A DNA stretch of 64,000 nucleotides, taken from positions 246,013-310,012 of the forward strand of contig NZ_DS499577.1 of NCBI RefSeq assembly GCF_000154465.1, written 5' to 3'. Below, in pieces: positions 37,285 through 46,206 of this stretch. Made by a program: the position numbers and the translations under genes. The stretch comes from Alistipes putredinis DSM 17216. Its GTDB lineage: Bacteria; Bacteroidota; Bacteroidia; Bacteroidales; Rikenellaceae. How positions within the stretch are numbered: position 1 is the first letter of the stretch; each line of letters begins with the position of its first letter. The notes beneath the pieces were generated by a model. That model did not search any database. It was given only the letters and a program-made list of their open reading frames with translations, and was not told where the DNA came from.

Positions 37285-37698
37285 TTAATCGACAACGGCT
37301 TCGATGTAAATCCGTAACGGCTCCTCCGATCCCGACGCATAGAGTTTCAACAGTTTCATCTGCCAGCCGTGCTCGCCCCGCGAGTCGAACCGGACGCTGA
37401 ACGGGATTTCCTCGCCCGGCTTCAGGGGCCGTCGGTCGAATTCCGGGGTGACACATTCGCACGAAACCTCGTAGCGGGTCACTACCCATGTCCGGGACGA
37501 AGTATTTTGCAGCCGAAACCGTTTGATGCCTGTTTCGCCGGAGTGGAGCCGTCCGAAACGGATCGTGTCCGAAGTACCTTCGGTGAGCGTTTCATCCGAT
37601 ATTTCGAGTGTCGGCCCACTCTGGACACTGCTCGTCCGGCGGGACTGACAGCCGATGACGAGGGCTACCAGCAATATGCAGAAAATGTGCCGCATCAT
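37285..37698 (-). CDS. DUF1573 lipoprotein
   Basis: Protein of 137 residues: signal peptide with lipobox VIGC (Cys17), then one DUF1573 immunoglobulin-like domain (IRFGRLHSGETGIKRFRLQNTSS and a paired CEC). Function unknown; such proteins are abundant in the phylum. It overlaps the end of nusB by 4 bases (ATGA), so the two are translated together. Confidence 0.88.
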   Translation of the reverse strand: MMRHIFCILLVALVIGCQSRRTSSVQSGPTLEISDETLTEGTSDTIRFGRLHSGETGIKRFRLQNTSSRTWVVTRYEVSCECVTPEFDRRPLKPGEEIPFSVRFDSRGEHGWQMKLLKLYASGSEEPLRIYIEAVVD

Positions 37699-38633
37699 AT
37701 CAGTCCCCGTCCGGTTTTTTTGAGTTTTCCCTCTTCGGTCAGCGCTTCCACGATCTTATCCAATACGCCGTTGATAAAGGTGCTGCTGCCGGGCGTAGAG
37801 TAGAACTTGGCGATGTCGATGTATTCGTCGAGGGTTACTTTCACCGGAATCGAAGGAAAGGAAACCAGCTCGGTGATCGCCGTGGCCATAATCAGGTTAT
37901 CCATGAAGACGATACGCTCCACGTCCCAGTTGCGCGTAAATTTTTCGATGTATTCCAGCCGCTCGTTGTAGTTGATGAGCGTCTTTTCGAACAGCGTTTT
38001 GACGAATTCGGCGTCCTCGTCGCTTTTGAATTCGGGCAGCATCTTCACGTCCGCGTGGGACTGGCGCATGTTGGAGATCGTGCGGATCACGAGCGTCAGA
38101 ACGAATCCCAGGTCGTCGCTCCAGAGGATCGACTGCTCTTCCAGTACGTCGTCCAGCATGGGACAATCCTGCAACTCCTTTTCGAAGAAGGTGGCCAGAA
38201 GCGCTGCGTCGGCTTTGAACGAACTTTCCGAAGCGCTCATGTAAGCCTGGAAATAGTCCGTCGCCGCGAGTTGGTTGTAAAGTGTGCGGATGAGTTCGGG
38301 ATATTTGCTCCAGCCGAGTTTACGGGCTGCCATTCGGTCATTCACCGTGTCGCTGTCGGCGATCATACGGATCACGGCGTTGTCGATGAAGCGGGTGTTG
38401 GGGTGGAGGTCTTCGTAGGTCGGCAACTTTTTCTGTTTGGCCAGCTCCTGACGTTGCTGGGCATAATGCGCCAGTTCGACCGGAAGGGTCATCATCTGGA
38501 AATAAAGGTCATAGGTCTTGTCGATCGAATTCATCATGTTCTTTTCCGACGCGATCATATTGTCCGAGTCGGATTTGAGATGCGCATATAGGGCCTTTAT
38601 CGCCTTGATTCTAAGCTGTCTTCTACTTAACAT
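37695..38633 (-). CDS. nusB: Transcription antitermination factor NusB
   Basis: The long Bacteroidota form (312 residues, about twice the E. coli protein). It starts LSRRQLRIKAIKALYAH and carries the NusB core at the C-terminus (RNWDVERIVFMDNLIMATAITELV, VKVTLDEYIDIAKFYSTPGSSTFINGVLDKI). The middle is phylum-specific. It acts with NusE in rRNA antitermination. The promoter at 38772-38802 fits. Confidence 0.93.
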   Translation of the reverse strand: MLSRRQLRIKAIKALYAHLKSDSDNMIASEKNMMNSIDKTYDLYFQMMTLPVELAHYAQQRQELAKQKKLPTYEDLHPNTRFIDNAVIRMIADSDTVNDRMAARKLGWSKYPELIRTLYNQLAATDYFQAYMSASESSFKADAALLATFFEKELQDCPMLDDVLEEQSILWSDDLGFVLTLVIRTISNMRQSHADVKMLPEFKSDEDAEFVKTLFEKTLINYNERLEYIEKFTRNWDVERIVFMDNLIMATAITELVSFPSIPVKVTLDEYIDIAKFYSTPGSSTFINGVLDKIVEALTEEGKLKKTGRGLI

Positions 38634-38771
38634 ATATTTTCAGAACTTTGCGGCAAACGGGATTACCTGCCGTTTGTCCGGTTTGCTTCGTGCCGGGAGG
38701 CGTGCGGGCTGCTTGTAAAACGAAGTCGCGTTTTGCCGGGCGCGATTCGCCCCGATACGAAAATTACCGGA

Positions 38772-38802
38772 CAAAGGTAGGAAAAAAAGCGCTTGCCGCA
38801 AC
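38772..38802 (-). promoter_or_regulatory. Promoter of nusB
   Basis: On the minus strand GTTG (38799-38802), 19 bases, TACCTTTG (38772-38779). The -33 box has one mismatch. Confidence 0.65.
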
Positions 38803-39004
38803 CTTTTTGCGCTCCTCGGACATAAATAATCTTATGCCGACTTTTTGGGCAGGAGTTGCCGCGCCGATTCGTTGTCGTGTCGGTTTTTCCTGCCGCAGAA
38901 TGGATTCCGGGGTTGTTTGTTGCCCTTGTCCTGCCGTGCCCCTTTTTCCCCGGCAAAGTGCGAATAAATTCGTCTTTACTCTTTTACTCTCGGCTCATTC
39001 TTAA

Positions 39005-39223
39005 TTTTTGTCCTTATTCGCTTGGGCAAAAGGCAGATAAATTTGCTTTTGTACCCGGCTTATTCGTAGCGTTGCATAAGATAGGATGCGATTCGGCAAT
39101 CTTTGCGTGCAATCCCGCACGATTGCTCTCGCCTTTCCCTGTCTTTGACATAGCTTTAGATGGGATGCGCCGAGAGAAAACTGCGAACAAGTTCCCGTTT
39201 TCTCCCGGCTTTCACTATCTTTG
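39005..39223 (+). repeat. One family B and two family A units in tandem, ending in a promoter
   Basis: Reading rightward: a B-type unit (GATAAATTTGCTTTTGTACCCGGCTTATTCGTA, to about 39075), then A-type units with CGGCAATCTTTG near 39100 and GAACAAGTTCCCGTTTTC near 39190. The last unit ends in TATCTTTG at 39216-39223, 6 bases before the ATG of the flavoprotein gene. The stretch 38803-39004 shows no gene. Confidence 0.8.
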
Positions 39224-39229
39224 TACCCT

Positions 39230-40519
39230 ATGGAAGAGATAAGTCAGAAAGAAGGGGCTGCCGTTCGCCTGCCTTACGATGTGATCGTCGTCGGTGCGGG
39301 CGCTGCGGGTATGATGGCTGCGGGGACTGCCGCACGGAACGGACACAGGGTTCTGCTGCTGGAAAAGATGGAGAAATCGGGCCGCAAGGTGCGCATTACG
39401 GGTAAAGGCCGCTGCAACGTGACCAATGCCCGGCCGCCTGAGGAGTTCGCCGGACAGGTGCGTACCAATGCCGAGTTTTTTTCGACCGCTTTCGCCGAGT
39501 TCAACAACAGGGCTACGATCAGATTCTTCGAGCGGCTGGGCGTGAAGCTCGATGTCGAACGCGGCGAGCGGGTGTTTCCTCGAAGCGGCAAGGCGTGGGA
39601 TATTGCCAACGCACTGCTGGAATATTGCGTGGACAACGGCGTGAAGATCGTTTATGATACCCGTGTGACCGAAATAATGACGCTCAACGGTCGGGTTTTC
39701 GGCGTGCGGTACCGCAATAAGCGGGGATTCGAGCGCAAGGAGGAGTGTCCGCGCGTTATCGTCGCCACGGGCGGCGTTTCCTATCCCGCTACGGGTTCGA
39801 CCGGCGACGGCTACGTCTTTGCGGCCGATACGGGGCATGCGGTCGAACCGGTGCGGCCGTCGCTTACGCCGCTGGTGTCGTCCTGTCTCTGGATCAAAAA
39901 TATGAACGGACTGTTGCTCCGGAATGTCCGTGCGACGCTCTGCATCGACGGTGAAGCCGTGCGCGAAGAGTTCGGCGAGCTGGGTTTCTCCGAGCGCGGC
40001 ATCGAAGGCGCTGTGGCGCTCCGCATGAGCCGGGACGCGGTGGACGCCCTGATCGACGGCAAGGGTGTCGGACTGATGGTCGATCTGAAACCGGGGCTGA
40101 CCGAGGAGATGTTGCGCGAGCGCATCGCCCGTGAGATGGCGGAGATGGGGCCCGAGGAGTTCTTCTCCGAACTGCTCCGCAAGCTCGTTCCGAAGGCGCT
40201 GGTCATTCCTCTTTCTGAAGAGGTCGGCGCCCATTCTAAAAATTATATCCGCAAGATTACGCCCGAGCAGATCGAACGGTTGGTTAAGCTCCTCAAGGGG
40301 ATGGTTTTTCCGATTTCGGACTATGCGCCTTTCGAATATGCCGTCGTTACTGCGGGCGGCGTGAGCTGCGAGGATGTGAACCGCTATACGATGGAATCGC
40401 TCAAGGTCAAAGGACTCTATTTCGCCGGCGAGGTGCTCGATCTGGATGCCAACACCGGCGGGTATAATTTACAGATCGCTTTTTCGACCGGTCGTCTGGC
40501 CGGTATGCTCAAACAGTGA
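39230..40519 (+). CDS. FAD-dependent oxidoreductase, YhiN/HI0933 family
   Basis: Flavoprotein of 429 residues. The N-terminal FAD site VIVVGAGAAGMMAAGTAA is followed by LLLEKMEKSGRKVRITGKGRCNVTNA, the hallmark of the HI0933 family, and VATGGVSYPATGSTGDGY. The C-terminus YFAGEVLDLDANTGGYNLQIAFSTGRLAG completes the FAD site. The enzymatic role of the family is not settled. The start at 39230 lies 6 bases after a -7 box, so the mRNA is probably leaderless; a TTG start at 39221 would overlap the promoter. Confidence 0.93.
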   Translation: MEEISQKEGAAVRLPYDVIVVGAGAAGMMAAGTAARNGHRVLLLEKMEKSGRKVRITGKGRCNVTNARPPEEFAGQVRTNAEFFSTAFAEFNNRATIRFFERLGVKLDVERGERVFPRSGKAWDIANALLEYCVDNGVKIVYDTRVTEIMTLNGRVFGVRYRNKRGFERKEECPRVIVATGGVSYPATGSTGDGYVFAADTGHAVEPVRPSLTPLVSSCLWIKNMNGLLLRNVRATLCIDGEAVREEFGELGFSERGIEGAVALRMSRDAVDALIDGKGVGLMVDLKPGLTEEMLRERIAREMAEMGPEEFFSELLRKLVPKALVIPLSEEVGAHSKNYIRKITPEQIERLVKLLKGMVFPISDYAPFEYAVVTAGGVSCEDVNRYTMESLKVKGLYFAGEVLDLDANTGGYNLQIAFSTGRLAGMLKQ

Positions 40520-41175
40520 AACGGACCGGACGCAATCTACGCCGCCGCCTTCGCGGTATTTCCCGGCTGACCGACCGGCTCTCCCGGGCCCGTCATTTCC
40601 GGGGGCACGGCGTGCACTCGCCATTCGTTTACGGACTTGTGCGCGAAGCGTTTATGTTTCATAGACTGCGCGACGGAGAGCACTGCCTTTACGATGCCCT
40701 GCGTCGGGTCGGAATCTTTCACCGGCGGGCGGTGCAGTTGCAGAACGCCTTTCTCTATTGCGGCTACCGGACGTTTGCGATATGTGAAGGCAAAGCCGAA
40801 CCTGTTCGGACTTTGCCGGATGCAGAGTTTGAAAAAGGCAATTCGACGTTTGTGATCGACGAGGGCAGAGGTTGTTTGCAGGTTACGCCGGGGAGGGAAA
40901 ACGAGGCGAAAAATTCGACTTTTGGCCTGAATTGTGCGGGTCCGTACGACATGGTGATCCTGACCCGGAATTTTCCGGCGGAGGATTTGCCTGCTGCTGC
41001 GGCTCGGGCTGCCCGGACAGGAGCGACGCTCTGTGTGATGAATCCCTATCACGGTAGCGCACGCGGCGAAGCGTGTCGTCGGATCGTTCGGGAGCATCGT
41101 TCGACGACGGTCGATAACCGGGGCTATTTGCTGGTATTCAACAATCATTTGCCGAAACAACATTTCAAGTTATGA
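40516..41175 (+). CDS. Methyltransferase-like protein lacking a clear SAM motif
   Basis: Protein of 219 residues starting at a GTG that overlaps the previous stop. The basic N-terminus and HGVHSPFVYGLVREAF are characteristic of a Bacteroidota class I methyltransferase family. The part that should hold the SAM-binding glycine loop is replaced by divergent sequence (LQNAFLYCGYRTFAICEG), while a later strand (YDMVILTRNF) still resembles the motif IV region. It may be an inactive relative or bind something else. It overlaps the adenosyltransferase gene by 4 bases. Confidence 0.6.
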   Translation: MKRTGRNLRRRLRGISRLTDRLSRARHFRGHGVHSPFVYGLVREAFMFHRLRDGEHCLYDALRRVGIFHRRAVQLQNAFLYCGYRTFAICEGKAEPVRTLPDAEFEKGNSTFVIDEGRGCLQVTPGRENEAKNSTFGLNCAGPYDMVILTRNFPAEDLPAAAARAARTGATLCVMNPYHGSARGEACRRIVREHRSTTVDNRGYLLVFNNHLPKQHFKL

Positions 41176-41723
41176 AGATATATACGAAAACAGGCGACCA
41201 GGGAACCACTTCGCTGGTCGGGGGGGAACGGGTGTTCAAGACCGACGAACGGGTGGAGGCCTACGGCTCGGTGGACGAATTGACCGCTTTCGTTGCCCTG
41301 CTTACGGACCATTTGCGGGGAGATGTGGGGTTGGAGCCCCGTGTTTGGGAGCTCGCACGCATTGCCTCCCAGTTGATGACTGTTGCTGCTACGCTGGCTG
41401 TGGGCGAAGGCGGAGCGGACAAGGTGAAAGGAATCGACGCCGAGGCTGTGAAGTTTCTCGAAGAGGCGATCGACCGTATGCAGGCTTCCGTGAAGCCGAT
41501 TACCAAGTTCACTATTCCGGGCGGACATCGTGTCGTTTCGCTGTGTCATGTCTGCCGCACGGTTTGCCGTCGAGCAGAACGGGCGGCGCTTCGGGCCGAT
41601 GCGAAGTATGGCGTCGCACCGGAGGTACTGATGTACCTCAACCGGCTGTCGGACTATTTCTATCTGCTGGGCCGCACGCTGACCGAATATTTCAGCGTGG
41701 AGGAAACCCTGTGGATTCCGTGA
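41172..41723 (+). CDS. Cob(I)alamin adenosyltransferase, PduO type
   Basis: Converts cob(I)alamin and ATP into adenosylcobalamin. The 183 residues begin MKIYTKTGDQGTTSLVGG, the ATP-binding signature, with EAYGSVDELTAFV next and the C-terminal RTVCRRAERAA and YLNRLSDYFYLLGR. A complete five-helix-bundle protein. It is translationally coupled to the upstream methyltransferase-like gene; no other cobalamin gene is nearby, so it probably serves salvage. Confidence 0.95.
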   Translation: MKIYTKTGDQGTTSLVGGERVFKTDERVEAYGSVDELTAFVALLTDHLRGDVGLEPRVWELARIASQLMTVAATLAVGEGGADKVKGIDAEAVKFLEEAIDRMQASVKPITKFTIPGGHRVVSLCHVCRTVCRRAERAALRADAKYGVAPEVLMYLNRLSDYFYLLGRTLTEYFSVEETLWIP

Positions 41724-42204
41724 CGGGATTTTATCGGTTTTTTTCGGAATTTCGTACGATCTGCCGAGGAGTTTTTTTTTTCGTGTGCCGTAAGGACCCG
41801 ACTCGGCCGATGCGTTTGAAATGCCGTTGAGAAAGACGCGTCGGAAACGATCCGGCGGAGGCAGTGGCGGTGTGCGGATAACGGCAGTCGAATTCCTGAA
41901 TTCGTGATGCGGACAGGGGCTGTCGATACATGGCCGCTTTCGATGCGATTCGGAAATAATCGTGTGCGGTTGCGGATCCGCCGAACATTGTCGGTCTTTG
42001 CGAAACCGCTCTTTCGGTCGAGGCCGGAATGTGCGGATCGTTTCCTATCGCTATGTTTGTTCAAAAAAAATGGCAGAAGAAATTTTTATTCTTTTGATTT
42101 GTATTTCTCGCAGGATTTTATATATTCGCAACCTAATAATAAGGAAGCTGTATGTCAGCCTGGACTTATTGTCTTGTGAGTTAATGATTTAAATTATTGC
42201 AGTT
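41724..42204. other. Intergenic region, no gene recognised
   Basis: GC-rich at the left, turning AT-rich after 42060. A T10 run lies near 41770. A weak -7-like TATATTCG near 42120 could serve the DUF2795 gene. Confidence 0.4.
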
Positions 42205-42426
42205 ATGTATTGGACACTTGAGTTGGCATCGAAACTGGAGGATGCTCCCTGGCCGGCAACCAAAGATGAATTGATCGACTATGCCGTTCGCTCGGGCCTG
42301 CCGTTGGAAGTGCTCGAGAATTTGCAGGAGATCGAAGACGAGGGAGATATTTACGAATCGATCGAGGATATTTGGCCGGATTATCCTTCGAAGGATGATT
42401 TTCTCTTCAACGAGGAAGAATATTAA
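42205..42426 (+). CDS. DUF2795 small acidic protein
   Basis: Acidic protein of 73 residues, MYWTLELASKLEDAPWPATKDELIDYAVRSG, which matches DUF2795, a small fold common in Bacteroidota with no known function. It ends in a strongly acidic tail (FNEEEY), has its own terminator, and is probably monocistronic. Confidence 0.88.
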   Translation: MYWTLELASKLEDAPWPATKDELIDYAVRSGLPLEVLENLQEIEDEGDIYESIEDIWPDYPSKDDFLFNEEEY

Positions 42427-42458
42427 TTGTTCGCAAATCGGGTTGTTATACTAACCTG

Positions 42459-42480
42459 AAGCAGTCCGAGAGGGCTGCTT
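42459..42480 (+). terminator. Terminator of DUF2795 gene
   Basis: 9 bp stem AAGCAGTCC / GGGCTGCTT (one G-T pair) followed by six T. Confidence 0.8.
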
Positions 42481-42696
42481 TTTTGTATGGAATTAGATCG
42501 TACCGGATTCAAATTGACGATTGTTTTCCAATTTTTTATTTAAATTTGTATTGTTTGTATTGCTTTTCACGAAGCGAAGTAGAAAATTATGGGACCTACA
42601 TTTGTAGAATATTCGCACCCAGACGTTTTTTGAAAAATTCGTTTGATGATAATATCTAATTGTATAACGTAATTTACAAAAACTATATCATAAGAT

Positions 42697-44511
42697 ATGA
42701 AAATCGATGCTAAAGTTCAGTCTATATCTAAATTGAAGGATTATTTCTTTTTAGTGCCTGATTATCAACGAGAATATGTTTGGAAACCCGATGACGAGGT
42801 CGAGCAGTTTTTGATCGATATTGAAAATGAATATAGTCCCGATGCAAAAGAGCAGCGTAATTATTTTTTAGGATCTATCATCATTGTCAATAATGATAGA
42901 TGTTTCGATGTCGTGGACGGACAACAGCGTTTGACAACTATTATGTTGTCTTTGTGTGTTTTCCGAGATTTATTAAAAAAGGAGACATTGAACAGCGCTC
43001 AGAAAAATTATTTACAGATTATAGAAAATCTACTTTATAACTTTGATATTGAATCGGGAGAGACCCGTGTACGCTTAGAATTGCAGTATGAAGAGAGTCA
43101 TGATTATTTGACAGCCTTGATACAGGAGCAACCTTACAATGGAGTGCGATCCCCATCTATAGAGCGAATGCAGGATGCCTATACGAAAATACTTCGACAC
43201 TTTCAATTATATGCCGGGATTGATGAGTTGATAGATTTTGCGAAATATTGCTTGACAAAGATAGAACTCGTTGTAATCGAATCTCAAGATTTGAGTAGTG
43301 CATTGAAAATTTTCGAGACGATCAATCAGCGAGGGGCGGGATTGAATGCTATGGATTTGGTCAAAAATTTGCTGTTTAGTAATACCAAAGAGTCGGATTT
43401 TGCCAAGATAAAAGATATATGGAGGGAGATTATTCAAAATCTTCAGGAATGTTCTGAAGATCAAAAACCCCTACGATTTTTGCGATATTTTCTGAGTGCC
43501 CGATATTATAATGGTATCTTGCGAGAAGATGATATTTATAAATGGATTATATCTTCTGAAGGGAAACAGGCTACGCAATATGAAAAGCATCCGGTAGACT
43601 TTGCAAAGGAGATACGCTGTATGTCCAAACGGTATTCAGAACTTGTAAATGCCACTGAATTACAGCGGGATGGGTGCTTGTATCCTCACGTGACAAATAT
43701 AGGCTTTATTAATAAATACAAATCCAGACAGCATTTGATCCTGTTATTGTCTTTGGGAAGCAATGCGGATGTGCCGGCAATCGAATATTTGGCCAAACAA
43801 ATAGAGAGTTTTTTCTTTTTCAGCTCGACCCTCAGGATCCAAGCCAAGACGAATGAATCCTTGTTTGTCCAATGGGCGGAGAAATTACGTAATCTTACGA
43901 CGATAGATGAAATTGCCTGCGTGATAGAGAAAACGATGTTACCTTATTTGCTGGATAAGGTAGGGGTATTTAAAGCCGAATTCATAACTTTGAGTCATGG
44001 GGTTTATAATCCCTTGTATCGGTTGCGCTATGTATTGGGGAAGATAGAAAATACGGTGTTGGAAAAATTGCACAGCCCGGTCTGTGGACATCAATTTTAT
44101 AATGATTTGCAAATAGAACATATTTTACCTCAATCACCGAAAAATGGAAGTATTCCACTGGAGTTTTTGTCCGAGGAGGAGTATTACTCCTATGTGTATC
44201 GATTGGGTAATGTCACGTTGATCGAAAGCATGATTAATCAGGCCGTGAATAATTATAATGATTTATCGACAGATCAATGGTTTTATGACAAGCAGTCGGA
44301 GTATGGCAAATCGTCTGTTTGTCTGACGAAATTACTCGATAGTAAATTTTATATCGGAGTAAATACAGCCTTGAATCGATTCAAAAATGATTTCCAATAC
44401 AATTTTACCGGTTGGAACAAGTCGTCTGTTGAGGCGAGGCAAAAAATATTATTGGAGTTGGTGTTCGATACGTGGAGAATTAACGATTTAAGATTGGATC
44501 GGGTAAAATGA
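42697..44511 (+). CDS. DUF262-DUF1524 nuclease (GmrSD / SspE-like)
   Basis: Protein of 604 residues. The N-terminal DUF262 (GmrS) domain starts with VPDYQREYVWKPDDEVEQFL and contains the nucleotide-site motif FDVVDGQQRLTTIM. The C-terminal DUF1524 domain holds an HNH-like site IEHILPQ, followed by the usual GNVTLIESMINQAVNN. Such fused proteins are modification-dependent (type IV) restriction enzymes; the SspE branch acts with phosphorothioate systems. The gene and about 200 bases upstream are clearly more AT-rich than the flanks, a sign of transfer. No ssp, dnd or BREX partner is in view. A possible -7 box, TAAATTTG, is at 42541-42548. Confidence 0.9.
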   Translation: MKIDAKVQSISKLKDYFFLVPDYQREYVWKPDDEVEQFLIDIENEYSPDAKEQRNYFLGSIIIVNNDRCFDVVDGQQRLTTIMLSLCVFRDLLKKETLNSAQKNYLQIIENLLYNFDIESGETRVRLELQYEESHDYLTALIQEQPYNGVRSPSIERMQDAYTKILRHFQLYAGIDELIDFAKYCLTKIELVVIESQDLSSALKIFETINQRGAGLNAMDLVKNLLFSNTKESDFAKIKDIWREIIQNLQECSEDQKPLRFLRYFLSARYYNGILREDDIYKWIISSEGKQATQYEKHPVDFAKEIRCMSKRYSELVNATELQRDGCLYPHVTNIGFINKYKSRQHLILLLSLGSNADVPAIEYLAKQIESFFFFSSTLRIQAKTNESLFVQWAEKLRNLTTIDEIACVIEKTMLPYLLDKVGVFKAEFITLSHGVYNPLYRLRYVLGKIENTVLEKLHSPVCGHQFYNDLQIEHILPQSPKNGSIPLEFLSEEEYYSYVYRLGNVTLIESMINQAVNNYNDLSTDQWFYDKQSEYGKSSVCLTKLLDSKFYIGVNTALNRFKNDFQYNFTGWNKSSVEARQKILLELVFDTWRINDLRLDRVK

Positions 44512-44594
44512 ACTTAAAATGGATGAGGATTCCGGCTGCTGCTTATAATGGTTTTTTCCGGATTGCCGGCGGATGTCGATCCGGCCGGAATCAT

Positions 44595-45368
44595 TTATTT
44601 GTGTTGCTTTTCCGCGATATAGAACAGGTCGAAGCAGTCGTCCGCTACCGGTCCGATGCGGTAGTCTTCCATGGTGATCGAACGGGTCAGGGAGTCGTTG
44701 TCCCGGAGCAGGCGTCGGCGGTTGAGGCGGTTGAGCAGGTCGTAGGGGAGTTGCAGCATCCACCGGGGCAGCCGGTGTTGCAGGTCGAGCACGTCGAAAC
44801 GGGTGATGCGCCGAACGCCCCGGCGGTTTTTTTCGTAGTATTCCATGATTCGTTCGTTGCCGAAAACACCGAGGGCTTCCACCGACGCAAAGGCGCTGCC
44901 GAGCAGGTTGCGGAGTTGGTCGGGATTGTATTCCCTGACGTGCCAGGGGTTGCGTGTCAGCGACATACGGATATTGGGGGTGGTCAGGATGAACTTGCCG
45001 CCCGGACGCAGCACGCGGTGCACTTCCCGTACCAGTTCCATGTCGTGTTTGATGTGTTCGATCACCTGGAACGAAATGACGAAATCGAAACTGCCCGACG
45101 GCAGGTCGAGAGGGGGAACTACGGCTTGCCGCATCTCCACGTGCGGAAACGGAGGCCGTTCGCCCGCAGGTTCGATTTTGTCGAGCGTGAGAAAGCTGGA
45201 GGCGTGGGGGGCGACTATTTCGACGCCGTAACCCGTGCCCGTACCTATTTCGAGTACGTCGCCGCTGATTCGCCGCGCCGCCTCGTGATAGGCCAATTGC
45301 GAACGCTGGAATACGTAGTTGTCCGATATGTCGCGCGATACGCGCTCCGCCGTGAGTATTTTAGCCAT
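44595..45368 (-). CDS. Class I SAM-dependent methyltransferase
   Basis: Protein of 257 residues with a full methyltransferase fold: VLEIGTGTGYGVEIVA (motif I), the acidic end of strand 2 in LTLDKIEP, FDFVISFQVIEHIKHD (motif IV) and LRPGGKFILTTPN (post motif). The substrate is unknown; the UbiE/Coq5-like core covers small molecules and lipids. Its start overlaps the end of the S1-domain gene by 8 bases, so the two are coupled. Confidence 0.9.
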   Translation of the reverse strand: MAKILTAERVSRDISDNYVFQRSQLAYHEAARRISGDVLEIGTGTGYGVEIVAPHASSFLTLDKIEPAGERPPFPHVEMRQAVVPPLDLPSGSFDFVISFQVIEHIKHDMELVREVHRVLRPGGKFILTTPNIRMSLTRNPWHVREYNPDQLRNLLGSAFASVEALGVFGNERIMEYYEKNRRGVRRITRFDVLDLQHRLPRWMLQLPYDLLNRLNRRRLLRDNDSLTRSITMEDYRIGPVADDCFDLFYIAEKQHK

Positions 45369-46206
45369 TGTGCCCGGTCAGTTTTACACCGTTCTGCGTG
45401 ATTTCCACTGCGCCCCGCTTGAGGAGCATGCCCAGCGAGCGTTTGAACACTTTCTTGCTCATCTGCGTCCGTGTAGCGATTTCCGCCGGGTCGCTGTCGT
45501 CGTTCAGGGGAAGCGAACCGCCGTTTTCGCGGATCATCGAAAGCAGCGTTTCCGCCGAATGGCGCACTTCGGCGACTCCCTGCTGTTGCAGGCTGACGTC
45601 GATGCGGTTGTCTTCCGTGATGCGTGTCACGTATCCCTTCAGACGGTCGCCTACGTCGATGCGGCGGAAGAGCTGGTTGCGGTAGATCATGCCCCAGTGA
45701 CGGTTGTTCACGATCACCCGATAGCCGATCGGGGATTCCGAAGCCACGAGCAGCGAAACCTCTTCGCGGGGCTTTACCGTGATAACGTCGTTATTGACGT
45801 AGCTTTTGAATTTCATGGTCGCCACGCAGCGCCCCGTTACCGAATCTACATACAGGTAAACCAGGCAGTTCCGTCCGGCCAACACGCCTCCCTGCTGGTT
45901 GCGGTTGGGCAGGAACAGGTCTTTGCCCGCGAGTCCCCAGTCGAGGAATGCGCCGTGCAGGTTCTTGTCCACTACGCGCAGGAATCCCGCTTCTCCTTCG
46001 CGCAGCTTCGGCGTTTCGGTCGTGGCGACCAATCGGTCTTCCGAATCGTGATAGACGAATACTTCGAGCGTATCGCCGACCTTGTTGGCCAGAGAAACAT
46101 AACGGTTGGGCAGCAATACTTCGTTCTGTTCGTCGTCGATCAGATAGAGTCCGTAGTCCGAGATGCGGTTTACGGTGAGGGTTTGTGTGCGTCCTGCTTT
46201 GAGCAT
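45361..46206 (-). CDS. CvfB-like S1-domain RNA-binding protein
   Basis: Protein of 281 residues with two to three S1/OB-type domains (LTVNRISDYGLYLIDDE, VGDTLEVFVYHD, GDRLKGYVTRITEDNRIDVSLQ) and a C-terminal winged helix (ATRTQMSKKVFKRSLGMLLKRGAVEI). This is the CvfB architecture, which binds RNA and affects virulence-gene expression in Firmicutes; the role in Bacteroidota is not known. A promoter-like TACTTTTG on the minus strand is at 46226-46233. Confidence 0.9.
   Translation of the reverse strand: MLKAGRTQTLTVNRISDYGLYLIDDEQNEVLLPNRYVSLANKVGDTLEVFVYHDSEDRLVATTETPKLREGEAGFLRVVDKNLHGAFLDWGLAGKDLFLPNRNQQGGVLAGRNCLVYLYVDSVTGRCVATMKFKSYVNNDVITVKPREEVSLLVASESPIGYRVIVNNRHWGMIYRNQLFRRIDVGDRLKGYVTRITEDNRIDVSLQQQGVAEVRHSAETLLSMIRENGGSLPLNDDSDPAEIATRTQMSKKVFKRSLGMLLKRGAVEITQNGVKLTGHNG

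Noticed and set aside
41220..41226. G7 run in the adenosyltransferase gene as another phase-variable tract
   Set aside because: Seven G encoding VGG in a conserved glycine motif is expected from the protein; it is shorter than the other tracts and the enzyme is housekeeping.
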